From assembly GCA_015064315.1 (NCBI GenBank), contig SVSL01000003.1, positions 1 through 64,000 on the forward strand: a DNA stretch of 64,000 bases. The letters run 5' to 3'. Shown piece by piece: positions 17,390 through 26,468 of the stretch. The DNA comes from Oscillospiraceae bacterium (GTDB taxonomy: Bacteria > Bacillota > Clostridia > Oscillospirales > CAG-272). The position numbers and the translations under genes are program-made. Every line of letters starts with the position of its first letter. Position 1 is the stretch's first letter. The notes beneath the pieces were generated by a model that was not told where the DNA came from, did not search any database, and saw only the letters and a program-made list of their open reading frames with translations.

Positions 17390-18667
17390 ATGAAGCAATC
17401 TCAAAAGCGTTTGTATTCATCCCTTCTGGCGCTTCTGTTGTGCAATTCCATATTGCTGGCGAGCTGTCAGAAAAAAAGCGATCAAGAATCCGAATCCTCG
17501 GACGCCGCTACCGACGGTATCATTTCCTCGGAGCAAACGACCGATGAAAACCAGCCGAGCTCGCCCGTACCGGATGCCAACGGCTTGGAATATCAGTTGA
17601 ACGAAGAAGAAAAGACCTGCACCATTACGGGTCTTGGCACATACGGCAAAAACGAGCTGATCATTCCGAGCTCCGTTGAAGGTCACACGGTAACGCGAAT
17701 TGAAGACAAAGCTTTTTATAACTGCACAAATCTTACCGGCATTGCTCTGCCCAACAGTCTGACGAGTATTGGCAACCACGCCTTTTATGGATGCACCGCT
17801 CTGCAAAGCGTAGAGAATAACGTTGTTTACGTTGGAAACTGGGCAATCGGAATGGTAGACTATTCCACCGCCGCCATGCTTACAATTCGCGAAAACACCG
17901 TTGGAATTGGCGATTTTGCATTTCAAAGCCTCCTAAATCTTACCCACGTCATCCTGCCGGAAGGATTGCTTTATCTGGGGTGCGGTGCGTTTTGCTTGTC
18001 CGAAAACATCAAAAGCATCACCCTTCCGAACAGTTTGAAAGAGATTGGGATGGATGCCTTTGGGGATTGCTATGGCATTACAAGCATCACGATTCCCAAT
18101 CAAGTGAACAAGATCGGCGATCACGCATTTGCCATGTGCAAAAATCTGAAAGAGATCGTGATTCCCGACAGCGTAACCGAAATGGGAGAAAGCGTCTTTT
18201 CGAATTGCAGCAATCTGGAAAGCGTTACGCTCTCCAAAAGCTTGAAAAGCCTTCCCGATTGGATGTTTTATCAGTGCAACAAGCTTGTCAAAATGACGAT
18301 TCCCGAAGGGGTCACCGAAATCGGAAGCTTTTTCTTTTATGAATGCGCCAATTTGGAGCAAATCATCCTTTCCTCAAGTGTCACGCAAATCTATGACTAC
18401 GCCTTTGACAAATGTGACAATCTGAAAACGGTTTATTATACCGGTACCCGGGAGCAATGGAATATCACCGTTGATTTTCCCAACGAGCCCTTTTCCAATG
18501 CAACGATCTGCTATTACTCCGAAGCCACCCCCTCAACGCAGGGCAACTACTGGAGATACGTGGACGGCGTACCGCAAATTTGGGATTCTTCCCCCACAAA
18601 TGAATTCGTTTCTTTTGAAAAAGGCGAAGTCGGTGGTATCGAAGGCGGCGCAATTATTGAATGGTAA
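17390..18667 (+). CDS. BspA-type leucine-rich-repeat lipoprotein
   Basis: A 425-residue exported lipoprotein. The signal peptide ends in lipobox LLASC (Cys about 26), followed by a serine, glutamate and aspartate-rich linker. About nine BspA/TpLRR (LRR_5) repeats of roughly 23 residues span about 75-345, with the pattern I-x-x-x-A-F-x-x-C-x-x-L-x-x-I-x-x-P-x-S. After the repeats a region with YYTGTREQWNITVDF resembles the sequence that closes LRR_5 arrays in clostridial surface proteins. Likely a surface adhesin or ligand-binding protein; the ligand is unknown. AGAAAGGCG precedes the ATG. Confidence 0.88.
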   Translation: MKQSQKRLYSSLLALLLCNSILLASCQKKSDQESESSDAATDGIISSEQTTDENQPSSPVPDANGLEYQLNEEEKTCTITGLGTYGKNELIIPSSVEGHTVTRIEDKAFYNCTNLTGIALPNSLTSIGNHAFYGCTALQSVENNVVYVGNWAIGMVDYSTAAMLTIRENTVGIGDFAFQSLLNLTHVILPEGLLYLGCGAFCLSENIKSITLPNSLKEIGMDAFGDCYGITSITIPNQVNKIGDHAFAMCKNLKEIVIPDSVTEMGESVFSNCSNLESVTLSKSLKSLPDWMFYQCNKLVKMTIPEGVTEIGSFFFYECANLEQIILSSSVTQIYDYAFDKCDNLKTVYYTGTREQWNITVDFPNEPFSNATICYYSEATPSTQGNYWRYVDGVPQIWDSSPTNEFVSFEKGEVGGIEGGAIIEW

Positions 18668-18672
18668 TCAAA

Positions 18673-18714
18673 AAAAGCATCGGTCTCTCAAAAATCAGAG
18701 AGACCGATGCTTTT
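18673..18714. terminator. Bidirectional terminator
   Basis: AAAAGCATCGGTCTCTC pairs with GAGAGACCGATGCTTTT between the convergent LRR lipoprotein and acyl-CoA ligase genes. Confidence 0.85.
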
Positions 18715-18737
18715 CTATACTTCTTTTGAGAATATGA

Positions 18738-20438
18738 TCAGTCGATGGTCTTATCGATGCGGAAGCGCATGATCTTGCGCAGAGTGTTCTTGGGGAATTC
18801 CTCCTCGCGGATCTTGAAAATGCCGATCTTCTTATAAGGAACGGCGGTCTTATTATAATCGTTGATATGCGTGCGGGTATACGCATGAACGTCCTGAATG
18901 CCCTCCCTTTGCAGGAATGCGGCATCGTAAAAGACCTCGGCAACCACGGCGTTATGCTCCTGTCCGCGTTTGCTGATGCCCTCGTAAACCACCACGTCCA
19001 GAAGTCCGGGAATGCGGGATGCAAGGTCAAGCTCAATTTCCTCGGGGTAGACGTTCTTGCCGTTGGAAAGAATGATCAGATTCTTTTTGCGTCCCGTAAT
19101 ATACAGGTAGCCGTTCTCGTCGAATTTTCCATAGTCTCCCGTGAGGAAGTAGCCGTCGTTATCAAACGCGGCGGCTGTCGCCTCGGGATCCTTGTAGTAG
19201 CCCATCATGACGCACGCGCCCTTAACGATGATCTCGCCCTCGCCGTTTCCGTCGGGATTCTTGATTTTTACCGTGGCGGCAGATACGGGATAACCGCATC
19301 GGCTGTTCTTGGTTCCATCGTTACGGTTGGCGGCGATCAGGGGCGCGCATTCGGTAATTCCATAGCCGTTGATGACGGTAATGCCGAGTGCCTGGAAGAA
19401 ATCCACCACGCTTTGGTTGATGGGGGCGCCGCCGCAGATAACGGTATTCAGCCTGCCGCCGAACGCCTTGCGAACTGCTGCAAAGAGCTGCTTACGCAGG
19501 TCGATCCTTGCCTTTCGCGCCACGTTGCTCACGCCAATGAGGCGGTTCATCATCTTCTCCTTTTTGCTCTTCTTCAGCGTATCCATGATCTTGCGGTAAA
19601 AGCTCTCCAAAAAGAGAGGGACCAAAATCAGATGGGTAGGCTGATGCTCCTGCATTTCCTTCATTAAATACTTAATACCCGAGGTAATATACACGTTAGA
19701 GCCTACCAAGAGATTTCCGAGAAGATTGATGGTGGAACCAAAGGTATGATGCGGAGGCAGAACACTGATGGAGCGATCTCCCACCGAGATCAACTGCAAG
19801 CCCGCATAGATATTGGTCAGAAGCGCGGTTTGAGAAAGCATAACGCCCTTTCCCTTTCCCGTAGTTCCCGAGGTAAATACCAGCAGGGCGAGAGCATCGG
19901 GGGCAATACGGGCATTCTCATACGTCCTGTCTCCCTCGGCTCTCCGTTCTCTTCCGCTCTCGATCCAAGCAGAGATCGAATGGGAAGAATTCGAAGGCTC
20001 CAAGCTCATAAGGCAGTCGATTCCTGCCTTATCACAAATTTCCCTTGCCTTGGTCTCCAAAAGCTCCTCCGCGCAAAACAGGCTCTTACATTCTGCAATC
20101 GCAGCCGTCTTTGCCAGATCCTCCTCAGTCCAATCGGGATCCAACGGCACCGCAACGGCACCTGCGGACAGCAGTGCCAGATAGGAGCATACCCATCCGT
20201 AGGAAAGCTTACCGATCAGCGCGGTATGTCCCTTATGCACGCCTCTTGAGATCAGCGCGGTGGAAAGACACCGAACGTCCTCTGCCAGCTGTGCGTAGCT
20301 GATCTGTTGTATCTCCGCATCCTTGGGAGAATGGCGGAAGGAATAGGCGATCCTGTCTCCGTAGGTAAGGGCAATATCCTCCACCAATTCACGGAAATTG
20401 ATATAAAGCTTGCTTTGATTGAGTGGCATCTGTTTCAT
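18738..20438 (-). CDS. AMP-dependent acyl-CoA ligase (long-chain fatty acid type)
   Basis: Adenylate-forming enzyme that activates a carboxylic acid to acyl-AMP and then to a CoA or carrier thioester. The 566-residue protein has the P-loop motif TSGTTGKGKGVMLS (about 184-197), the HHTFG motif, the A5-like NGYGITECAP (about 336) and the hinge motif YLYITGRKKNLIILSNGKN (about 439-457). The catalytic Lys region appears as KNTLRKIMR near the C-terminus. No carrier protein is adjacent, so the substrate is unclear. The start at 20438 follows AAAGGAG; an ATG at 20456 sits before that site. Confidence 0.88.
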   Translation of the reverse strand: MKQMPLNQSKLYINFRELVEDIALTYGDRIAYSFRHSPKDAEIQQISYAQLAEDVRCLSTALISRGVHKGHTALIGKLSYGWVCSYLALLSAGAVAVPLDPDWTEEDLAKTAAIAECKSLFCAEELLETKAREICDKAGIDCLMSLEPSNSSHSISAWIESGRERRAEGDRTYENARIAPDALALLVFTSGTTGKGKGVMLSQTALLTNIYAGLQLISVGDRSISVLPPHHTFGSTINLLGNLLVGSNVYITSGIKYLMKEMQEHQPTHLILVPLFLESFYRKIMDTLKKSKKEKMMNRLIGVSNVARKARIDLRKQLFAAVRKAFGGRLNTVICGGAPINQSVVDFFQALGITVINGYGITECAPLIAANRNDGTKNSRCGYPVSAATVKIKNPDGNGEGEIIVKGACVMMGYYKDPEATAAAFDNDGYFLTGDYGKFDENGYLYITGRKKNLIILSNGKNVYPEEIELDLASRIPGLLDVVVYEGISKRGQEHNAVVAEVFYDAAFLQREGIQDVHAYTRTHINDYNKTAVPYKKIGIFKIREEEFPKNTLRKIMRFRIDKTID

Positions 20439-20602
20439 AAAAAACTCCTTTTTCATGAGCCGTTGCAGGCTCCTTTCCGATTCTCTTCTATTTTTCCATC
20501 AAACGCGTGGCTTGATGCAAAAAAGATCGTTTTCACCCCAAAAAGAGAAATCTATCAAAATTCAAAAGCTGTCAGATTGTATAAAATCGAAATTTCTTGG
20601 AA

Positions 20603-20631
20603 ATTATACCATGAAAAGCGGCTCTTGTCAA
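20603..20631 (-). promoter_or_regulatory. Acyl-CoA ligase promoter with overlapping palindrome
   Basis: -35 TTGACA (20626-20631) and -10 TATAAT (20603-20608), 17 bp apart, a full consensus match reading leftward with a leader of about 158 bases. A near-palindrome TGTTGACCGGTTAACA begins at 20632, next to the -35, and could be an operator. Confidence 0.7.
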
Positions 20632-20731
20632 TGTTGACCGGTTAACATTTTCTTTTCGTCAACCTTTTATTTACAATTCCTTCATTTTCTCCCAAATCCC
20701 AAAATTTTTCCAAAAAAATGAGCGACACCTA

Positions 20732-20760
20732 TTGACAATCACTTGATTGTATGGTATAAT
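20732..20760 (+). promoter_or_regulatory. Promoter of the P-type ATPase
   Basis: TTGACA (20732-20737), 17 bp, TATAAT (20755-20760) with TGG extension: a full consensus promoter, suggesting strong constitutive expression. The spacer contains CAATCAcTTGATTG, a small palindrome. Apart from the two divergent promoters, the 20439-20815 interval holds no gene. Confidence 0.75.
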
Positions 20761-20815
20761 TTTGAAATGTAGTTCAGTCATATACAAAAAATCACAAATC
20801 AGGAGGTTCTTGAAA

Positions 20816-23458
20816 TTGAAATTTTACTGTGAAGACAGTGAGAAGGTTCTTGGCGAGGTTGGAGGCACTAAGGAAGGTCTTTCCTCTGCCGAAGCCGCAA
20901 AGCGTTTGGAAGCAAACGGTAAAAACAAGCTTGCCGCCGCAAAGGGCAAATCTGTGATCCGCAGATTCCTTGAGCAGCTTGCCGATCCCATGATCATCAT
21001 TTTGCTGGTTGCCGCCGCCATCAGCGGTGTGCTGGCAGTGTTTGAGGGTGAGAGCTTTGCAGACGTTATTATCATTCTTGCCGTAGTAATCGTAAACGCC
21101 GTTCTCGGTGTTTATCAGGAGAGCAAGGCAGAAAAAGCCATTGAAGCGCTGCAGGAAATGTCGGCGGCTACCTCGAAGGTTCTCCGTGACGGCAAGGTGC
21201 AGATCGTACACAGTGAGGATCTGGTAGTTGGCGATATCATTCTGCTGGAAGCAGGCGATGCCGTTCCCGCGGATGCGCGTATTCTTGAAAACGCAAGCCT
21301 GAAGGTAGAGGAAGCCGCTCTGACCGGTGAGTCGGTTCCCGTGACCAAGTTCATTGACATCATCTATCTCAAGGATGGAGAAAAGGACGTTCCTCTGGGT
21401 GACCGCAAGAATATGCTCTACATGGGCTCCACCGTGGTATACGGACGCGGCACTGCCGTTGTTACCGCAACCGGTATGGATACCGAAATGGGTAAGATCG
21501 CAGGCGCGCTTCAGCAGGCTGAGGAGAGTGCTACTCCCCTTCAGAGAAAGCTCAATCAGCTCTCCAAGATCCTGACCTGGCTGGTGCTTGGCATCTGTAT
21601 CATCGTGTTTGGTGTTCAGCTGCTCCGCGCAGGCAATTTCAGCTTTAACGAAACCATTCTTCCCTCCTTTATGGTAGCGGTATCCCTTGCAGTCGCCGCC
21701 ATCCCCGAGGGACTTGCGGCAGTTGTTACCGTGGTTCTCTCCATGGGCGTTACCAATATGTCCAAAAGAAATGCCATCATCCGCCGCCTGACCGCCGTTG
21801 AAACCCTTGGTTGCGCGCAGATCATCTGCTCCGACAAGACAGGCACTCTTACGCAGAACAAGATGACCGTTGTTGACTTCTTTGGCGAGGACGAAAAGCA
21901 GATCGCCTCCGCAATGGCTCTTTGCTGTGATGCCGAGATCGATACCGACGGAAACGTCACCGGTGAGCCTACCGAGGCAGCCCTCGTTGTTTGGGCAGAT
22001 AAGCTGGGCATGAAAAAATATGACCTCAAGGCAAGCTATCCCCGTAGCGGTGAAGCTCCCTTTGATTCGGGCAGAAAGATGATGTCCACCGTTCACACCG
22101 CAGACGGAAAGTACGTTCAGTACACCAAGGGCGCTCCCGACGTTGTCATTGGAAAATGTACTCACTACCTCAAGGACGGAAAGCCCGTTCCCATGACCGA
22201 GGAGTACAGGAGCTCCATTCTGAGTGCGAACAAAGCCATGGCAGACAAGGCGCTCCGCGTTCTCGCCTGCTCCATGAGAGTATATGAAAGCGAGCCCGCA
22301 GATTACGAGGCTGAGCATCTTGAGGAAAAGCTTTGCTTCGTAGGACTTTGCGGAATGATCGACCCCGTTCGTCCCGAGGTAAAGGCCGCGATCGTAGAGT
22401 GCAGAAGCGCAGGCATCCGCCCCATCATGATCACGGGCGACCACATTGATACCGCCGTTGCAATCGCAAAGGAGCTGGGCATTATCACCGAGGACACCTA
22501 CGCCATTACCGGCGCACAGCTCAACGATATGGATGATGCCGAGTTCGAATCCAAATTTATGAGCATCAGCGTTTACGCGCGTGTTCAGCCTGAGCATAAG
22601 ACGAGAATCGTCAATGCTTGGCGCAAGTCCGGCTACGTCACCGCCATGACCGGTGACGGTGTAAACGATGCCCCCTCCATTAAGAGCGCGGACATTGGCG
22701 TTGGCATGGGTATCACGGGTACCGACGTTACCAAGAACGTTGCCGACATGGTTCTTACCGACGATAACTTTGCTACCATCGTTGGTGCGGTTGAAGAGGG
22801 TCGCCGCATTTACGACAACATCCGTAAGGCGATTCAGTTCCTCCTCGGCTCCAACATGAGTGAGGTTCTCTCGATCTTCACGGCAACCCTGATGGGCTTC
22901 ACCATTCTCAAGCCCGTTCATCTCCTTTGGATCAATCTTGTAACCGACTGCTTCCCTGCTCTTGCGCTGGGAACCGAAAAGGCTGAGCCCAACATTATGA
23001 AGCGTAAGCCCCGTGATGCCAAGGCAGGCATTTTCTCGGGCGGTATGGGCGTTGACATCGCATATCAGGGTATTCTCGTAACCATTCTGACCATTGCTTC
23101 TTATTTCATCGGTCACTTTGTTGAGACCGGCAACTGGGAGATCACCAACAGCGCACACGGCATGACCATGGCGTTCCTGACCATGTCCATGGCAGAGATC
23201 TTCCACAGCTTTAATATGCGTTCTCAGAGAGGAAGCATCTTTACGCTTGGCTCTCACAATAAGATCCTGTGGTTTGCAAGCATTGGTTCTCTCATTGCTA
23301 CCACCGTTGTATGTGAGGTTCCCTTCCTTGCAAATGCCTTCGGCTTTGAAAGCGTTGGAATTTCCGAATATCTGATCGCCATTGCCCTTGGCCTCGTTGT
23401 CATTCCCGTGGTTGAGCTTGTAAAGCTGATCCAGAGAAAATCGAGCAAGGCAAACTGA
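20816..23458 (+). CDS. Calcium-transporting P-type ATPase (P2 type)
   Basis: Membrane cation pump of 880 residues, family length. The actuator motif LTGESVPV, phosphorylation site CSDKTGTLTQNKMT (Asp about 340), nucleotide-binding region and hinge TGDGVNDAPSIKSADIG are all present. The M4 motif AAIPEGLAAVV contains the PEGL sequence of Ca2+/Mn2+ pumps. Ten hydrophobic segments can be placed. The start is a TTG (20816-20818) nine bases after AGGAGG; the ATG at 20747 lies within the promoter. It exports Ca2+ or possibly Mn2+. Confidence 0.93.
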   Translation: MKFYCEDSEKVLGEVGGTKEGLSSAEAAKRLEANGKNKLAAAKGKSVIRRFLEQLADPMIIILLVAAAISGVLAVFEGESFADVIIILAVVIVNAVLGVYQESKAEKAIEALQEMSAATSKVLRDGKVQIVHSEDLVVGDIILLEAGDAVPADARILENASLKVEEAALTGESVPVTKFIDIIYLKDGEKDVPLGDRKNMLYMGSTVVYGRGTAVVTATGMDTEMGKIAGALQQAEESATPLQRKLNQLSKILTWLVLGICIIVFGVQLLRAGNFSFNETILPSFMVAVSLAVAAIPEGLAAVVTVVLSMGVTNMSKRNAIIRRLTAVETLGCAQIICSDKTGTLTQNKMTVVDFFGEDEKQIASAMALCCDAEIDTDGNVTGEPTEAALVVWADKLGMKKYDLKASYPRSGEAPFDSGRKMMSTVHTADGKYVQYTKGAPDVVIGKCTHYLKDGKPVPMTEEYRSSILSANKAMADKALRVLACSMRVYESEPADYEAEHLEEKLCFVGLCGMIDPVRPEVKAAIVECRSAGIRPIMITGDHIDTAVAIAKELGIITEDTYAITGAQLNDMDDAEFESKFMSISVYARVQPEHKTRIVNAWRKSGYVTAMTGDGVNDAPSIKSADIGVGMGITGTDVTKNVADMVLTDDNFATIVGAVEEGRRIYDNIRKAIQFLLGSNMSEVLSIFTATLMGFTILKPVHLLWINLVTDCFPALALGTEKAEPNIMKRKPRDAKAGIFSGGMGVDIAYQGILVTILTIASYFIGHFVETGNWEITNSAHGMTMAFLTMSMAEIFHSFNMRSQRGSIFTLGSHNKILWFASIGSLIATTVVCEVPFLANAFGFESVGISEYLIAIALGLVVIPVVELVKLIQRKSSKAN

Positions 23459-23494
23459 TTACAACAAAAAGCAATTTCAAAATAAAAAAGCAAG

Positions 23495-23530
23495 GCAACG
23501 CGGGCGATCGGTATAGATCGTCCGCGTTGC
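23495..23530 (+). terminator. Terminator after the P-type ATPase
   Basis: A 15-bp stem (23495-23509 with 23516-23530, one G-T type mismatch) is followed by GGTTTAT. The T-run is weak, so read-through into the cardiolipin synthase gene is possible. Confidence 0.65.
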
Positions 23531-23578
23531 GGTTTATAATATTAAAATTGTGAACGCTTTTAGAAAGGAGATCCCTCC

Positions 23579-25111
23579 ATGAAGAAAACTCTTATAGGAT
23601 TTCGCAGGCTGATCAGCCGACGAATGTTTATCGCCCTTCTGATCCTTGCGCAATTCGCCATGCTCGGAGCCCTGTTTATTCGCTCCTCCCATCTGCTTTG
23701 GTTTGTCAGACTCCTCAACGTGATCAGCGTTGCCACCGCGCTTCATCTGATGACGCGTCCCGACAAAAGTGCCTTCAAGCTTTCCTTGGTATTTCTGATC
23801 CTGCTCTTTCCCATCTTTGGCGGAGCCCTCTACTGGATCATGCATTTTCAAACCGCGGGCATTGGATTTCGCAGGGTTCTCCGTGAGATCGAAGCGCGAA
23901 CCCAAGGAGCCATCATGCCGAAAAAGGAGCTGCTTCCCATCGCGGAGGAGGAGCTTCCCGAGCAGATCAAGCAGATTCGGTATTTGCAAAGCACCTCGGG
24001 TTTTCCTCTGTTTGACAACACCGAAGCCTCTTATTTCCCTCACGGGATGCCCATGCTGGAGAAGCTCAGGGAAGATCTGAAAGAGGCGGAGCGTTATATT
24101 TTTCTGGAATATTTCATCATTGAAAGAGGTGTGATGTGGGACTCGATTCTGGAGATCCTGCAGCAAAAGGTTGCCGAGGGCGTGGACGTGCGCGTGGTGT
24201 ATGACGATTTGGGAAGCTTTTTGACCCTACCGCCCGATTACGCAAAAAGGCTCTGTGCCATGGGCATTCAATGTAAGGTCTTTAACAAATTTCATCCCTT
24301 TCTCACCTGCCTGCAAAACAACCGGGATCACCGCAAGATCGCTGTGATCGACGGCAAGATCGCCTACACGGGCGGCGTCAATCTTGCCGACGAATATATT
24401 GGCGAAAAGCTTCGATTTGGCACCTGGAAGGACAGTGCGGTGCGACTGGAGGGAGACGCCGCCTGGAGTATGACCGTGATGTTTTTGCAGATCTGGGAGC
24501 TCTTGACTCGCAAAAAGGAGAATTTTACACAATATCAGCCAATCGAAAATCCACTGCGCAGGTGCAAAGGCTGGATCCAGCCCTATACCGACAGTCCCAT
24601 TGACGGGGAAAACGTGGGCGAGCAGGTCTATTTGCAGATCATTGAAAACACGCACCGTTATCTCTATATCACCACTCCCTATCTGATGGTAGACGACAAT
24701 CTGCTCTCGGCGCTGAAGCTGGCGGCAAAAAGCGGCGTGGACGTTCGCATTCTCACCCCCGGTATTCCCGACAAAAAAACGGTGCATTTTACCACCCGCA
24801 CCTATTATCGGGAGCTGGTGGAGGCAGGCGTTCGGATCTATGAATTCACCGAGGGCTTTGTGCATTCCAAAACCTTTGTCTCCGACGATGCGGTTGCCAC
24901 CGTGGGAACCGTCAATTTGGATTTTCGAAGCCTTTACCTGCATTTTGAATGCGGCGTTTGTCTCTATCGCTGTCCCGCGGTGCTCGACGTTAAGCAAGAC
25001 TTTCTAAGCGCCCTTCCCCGTTGCCGCGAGATCACCGCCAAGGATTGCAAATCAGGCCCTTTTCGCAAATTCTTCCAAAATATTATGCGCGTATTCGCAC
25101 CGCTGATGTAA
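23579..25111 (+). CDS. cls: Cardiolipin synthase (phospholipase D superfamily)
   Basis: Joins phosphatidylglycerol molecules to cardiolipin at the membrane. The 510-residue protein has three hydrophobic N-terminal segments (about 16-36, 38-58 and 66-86). Two HKD catalytic motifs follow: RDHRKIAVIDG with GGVN (about 250) and VHSKTFVSDD with GTVNLDFRS (about 428). AAAGGAG precedes the ATG. Clostridial genomes often hold several cls paralogues; which one this is cannot be told. Confidence 0.93.
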   Translation: MKKTLIGFRRLISRRMFIALLILAQFAMLGALFIRSSHLLWFVRLLNVISVATALHLMTRPDKSAFKLSLVFLILLFPIFGGALYWIMHFQTAGIGFRRVLREIEARTQGAIMPKKELLPIAEEELPEQIKQIRYLQSTSGFPLFDNTEASYFPHGMPMLEKLREDLKEAERYIFLEYFIIERGVMWDSILEILQQKVAEGVDVRVVYDDLGSFLTLPPDYAKRLCAMGIQCKVFNKFHPFLTCLQNNRDHRKIAVIDGKIAYTGGVNLADEYIGEKLRFGTWKDSAVRLEGDAAWSMTVMFLQIWELLTRKKENFTQYQPIENPLRRCKGWIQPYTDSPIDGENVGEQVYLQIIENTHRYLYITTPYLMVDDNLLSALKLAAKSGVDVRILTPGIPDKKTVHFTTRTYYRELVEAGVRIYEFTEGFVHSKTFVSDDAVATVGTVNLDFRSLYLHFECGVCLYRCPAVLDVKQDFLSALPRCREITAKDCKSGPFRKFFQNIMRVFAPLM

Positions 25112-25121
25112 CAAAAATGAC

Positions 25122-25150
25122 TTGACAGAATCTAAAAAGTATAGTATAAT
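25122..25150 (+). promoter_or_regulatory. Promoter of the esterase lipoprotein
   Basis: TTGACA (25122-25127), 17 bp, TATAAT (25145-25150): full consensus. Confidence 0.75.
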
Positions 25151-25185
25151 GGTATTGCACAAAAAACTTTTCTTTGGAGGCACCT

Positions 25186-26238
25186 ATGAACGTTTCAAAA
25201 AAGATTTTGGCGTTGCTTTGCGCCACACTGATGCTATTCTCTGTTGTTGCCTGTACGAATGAACAGCCCACACAAGATGACCCCACCACTCAAAGCACCT
25301 CCGAATCCGCTCCCACCGAAGAGCCTACGGAGGAAGCAACCTACGGTGTTGGCGTGATTCCCGAGCCCGATGATCTGCCCTACGATCAGAGCGTTCCCGC
25401 CTCGATCACCGTAGATGCGACCAAGCACGAGCCTCTGCTTCTCTGGAAGGATCGCGCCCATACTCCTTATTGGGATGACAGCCTTGGAGCTACCGTTGAT
25501 CCCCATCTGCTCCCCTACATCAAGGGAGACGGACAGGAGCGCGCCTGCGTGATCGTATGTCCCGGCGGCGGATATTCCTATCTTTCAAATGATAACGAGG
25601 GCGGCGTGATTGCCGAATATATCAACAAAGAGTGGGATCTGAACGCCGTTGTATTGCAGTACCGCGTTACGCCCTACGATTACAACGCCATTCTCACCGA
25701 CGTGCTTCGCGCCGTACGTTTTGTTCGCTACTATGCCAAGGATCTTGGCGTGGATCCCAATAAGATCATTGTCATGGGCTTCTCGGCAGGCGGACATCTT
25801 GCCTGCATGGCGGCTGAAAAGTTCGACTACGGCAAGGTTGGAGACGCCATTGATCACGTTTCCTCCAGACCCGATGCCGCTGTTCTCTGCTACCCCGTTG
25901 TTACGCTTTCTGCTCCCTATACGCATCAAGGCTCTTCCAACCGCTTTTTGGGCTTCCGGGAAGATGCAGAACTGGTAAAGCTCTTCTCCGGTGAGGAGGC
26001 GGTTCGCAAGGATATGCCTCCCGTATTCGCGGCACACAGCAAAAAGGACGGTACCGTAAGCTACCAGAACAGCCAGCTGCTGGCTGATGCGATGCAGAAA
26101 ATCGGTGCTTCCTGTACCCTGAAGCTCTACGAGCAGGGTGGACACGGCTTTGGTCTTGCGCTGAACAGCTCCAATGACTCGGCAAACTGGAAGAACGAAT
26201 GCTTTGCATGGCTGAAAGAAATTGGAATCATCAAATAA
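25186..26238 (+). CDS. Lipoprotein alpha/beta hydrolase, probable carbohydrate esterase
   Basis: A 350-residue exported lipoprotein with lipobox VVAC (Cys about 23) and a Thr/Ser/Pro/Glu-rich linker. The alpha/beta-hydrolase fold has an oxyanion segment CPGGGYSYLS, nucleophile elbow GFSAGGH (Ser about 204), an Asp in AHSKKDGTVSY and a His in GGHGFG near the C-terminus. The arrangement resembles acetylxylan-esterase-like (BD-FAE / family 10-like) enzymes, suggesting removal of acyl groups from glycans. ATG 25186 follows TTTGGAGG; an upstream TTG at 25174 is part of that site. Confidence 0.87.
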   Translation: MNVSKKILALLCATLMLFSVVACTNEQPTQDDPTTQSTSESAPTEEPTEEATYGVGVIPEPDDLPYDQSVPASITVDATKHEPLLLWKDRAHTPYWDDSLGATVDPHLLPYIKGDGQERACVIVCPGGGYSYLSNDNEGGVIAEYINKEWDLNAVVLQYRVTPYDYNAILTDVLRAVRFVRYYAKDLGVDPNKIIVMGFSAGGHLACMAAEKFDYGKVGDAIDHVSSRPDAAVLCYPVVTLSAPYTHQGSSNRFLGFREDAELVKLFSGEEAVRKDMPPVFAAHSKKDGTVSYQNSQLLADAMQKIGASCTLKLYEQGGHGFGLALNSSNDSANWKNECFAWLKEIGIIK

Positions 26239-26252
26239 TATAAAACATGAGA

Positions 26253-26446
26253 CTGTCTCACTAAGAAAAATTTGCACAAAAGCATGAAATAAGAAAGGCT
26301 CCCCTGTGTAAGGGGGAGCTGACGCCGTAGGCGGCTGAGGGGTTGTTTTTCACAAATTTGGTGTTTTACATCCCCTCCGCCTCGTTCCTCGGCACCTCCC
26401 CTTGCACAGGGGAGGCTTTTTTGTGTAGCTTGACTTTGTGAGACAG
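26253..26446. mobile_element. MITE-like element with CTGTCTCAC inverted ends
   Basis: CTGTCTCAC (26253-26261) and GTGAGACAG (26438-26446) are perfect terminal inverted repeats. Inside lie the same subterminal palindromes as at 7836-7946 (CCCCTGTGTAAGGGGGAG and CTCCCCTTGCACAGGGGAG) and a CCGTAGGCGG hairpin. It codes for nothing and sits between two convergent genes, where it may also act as a terminator. The left 90 bases recur at 28252-28350. Confidence 0.75.
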
Positions 26447-26468
26447 ACTCTTGTTTTTTGCTTACAGC

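Noticed and set aside
20792-23257. 821-codon open frame antisense to the P-type ATPase
   Set aside because: Antisense shadow of a gene with all P-ATPase motifs; no start signals.
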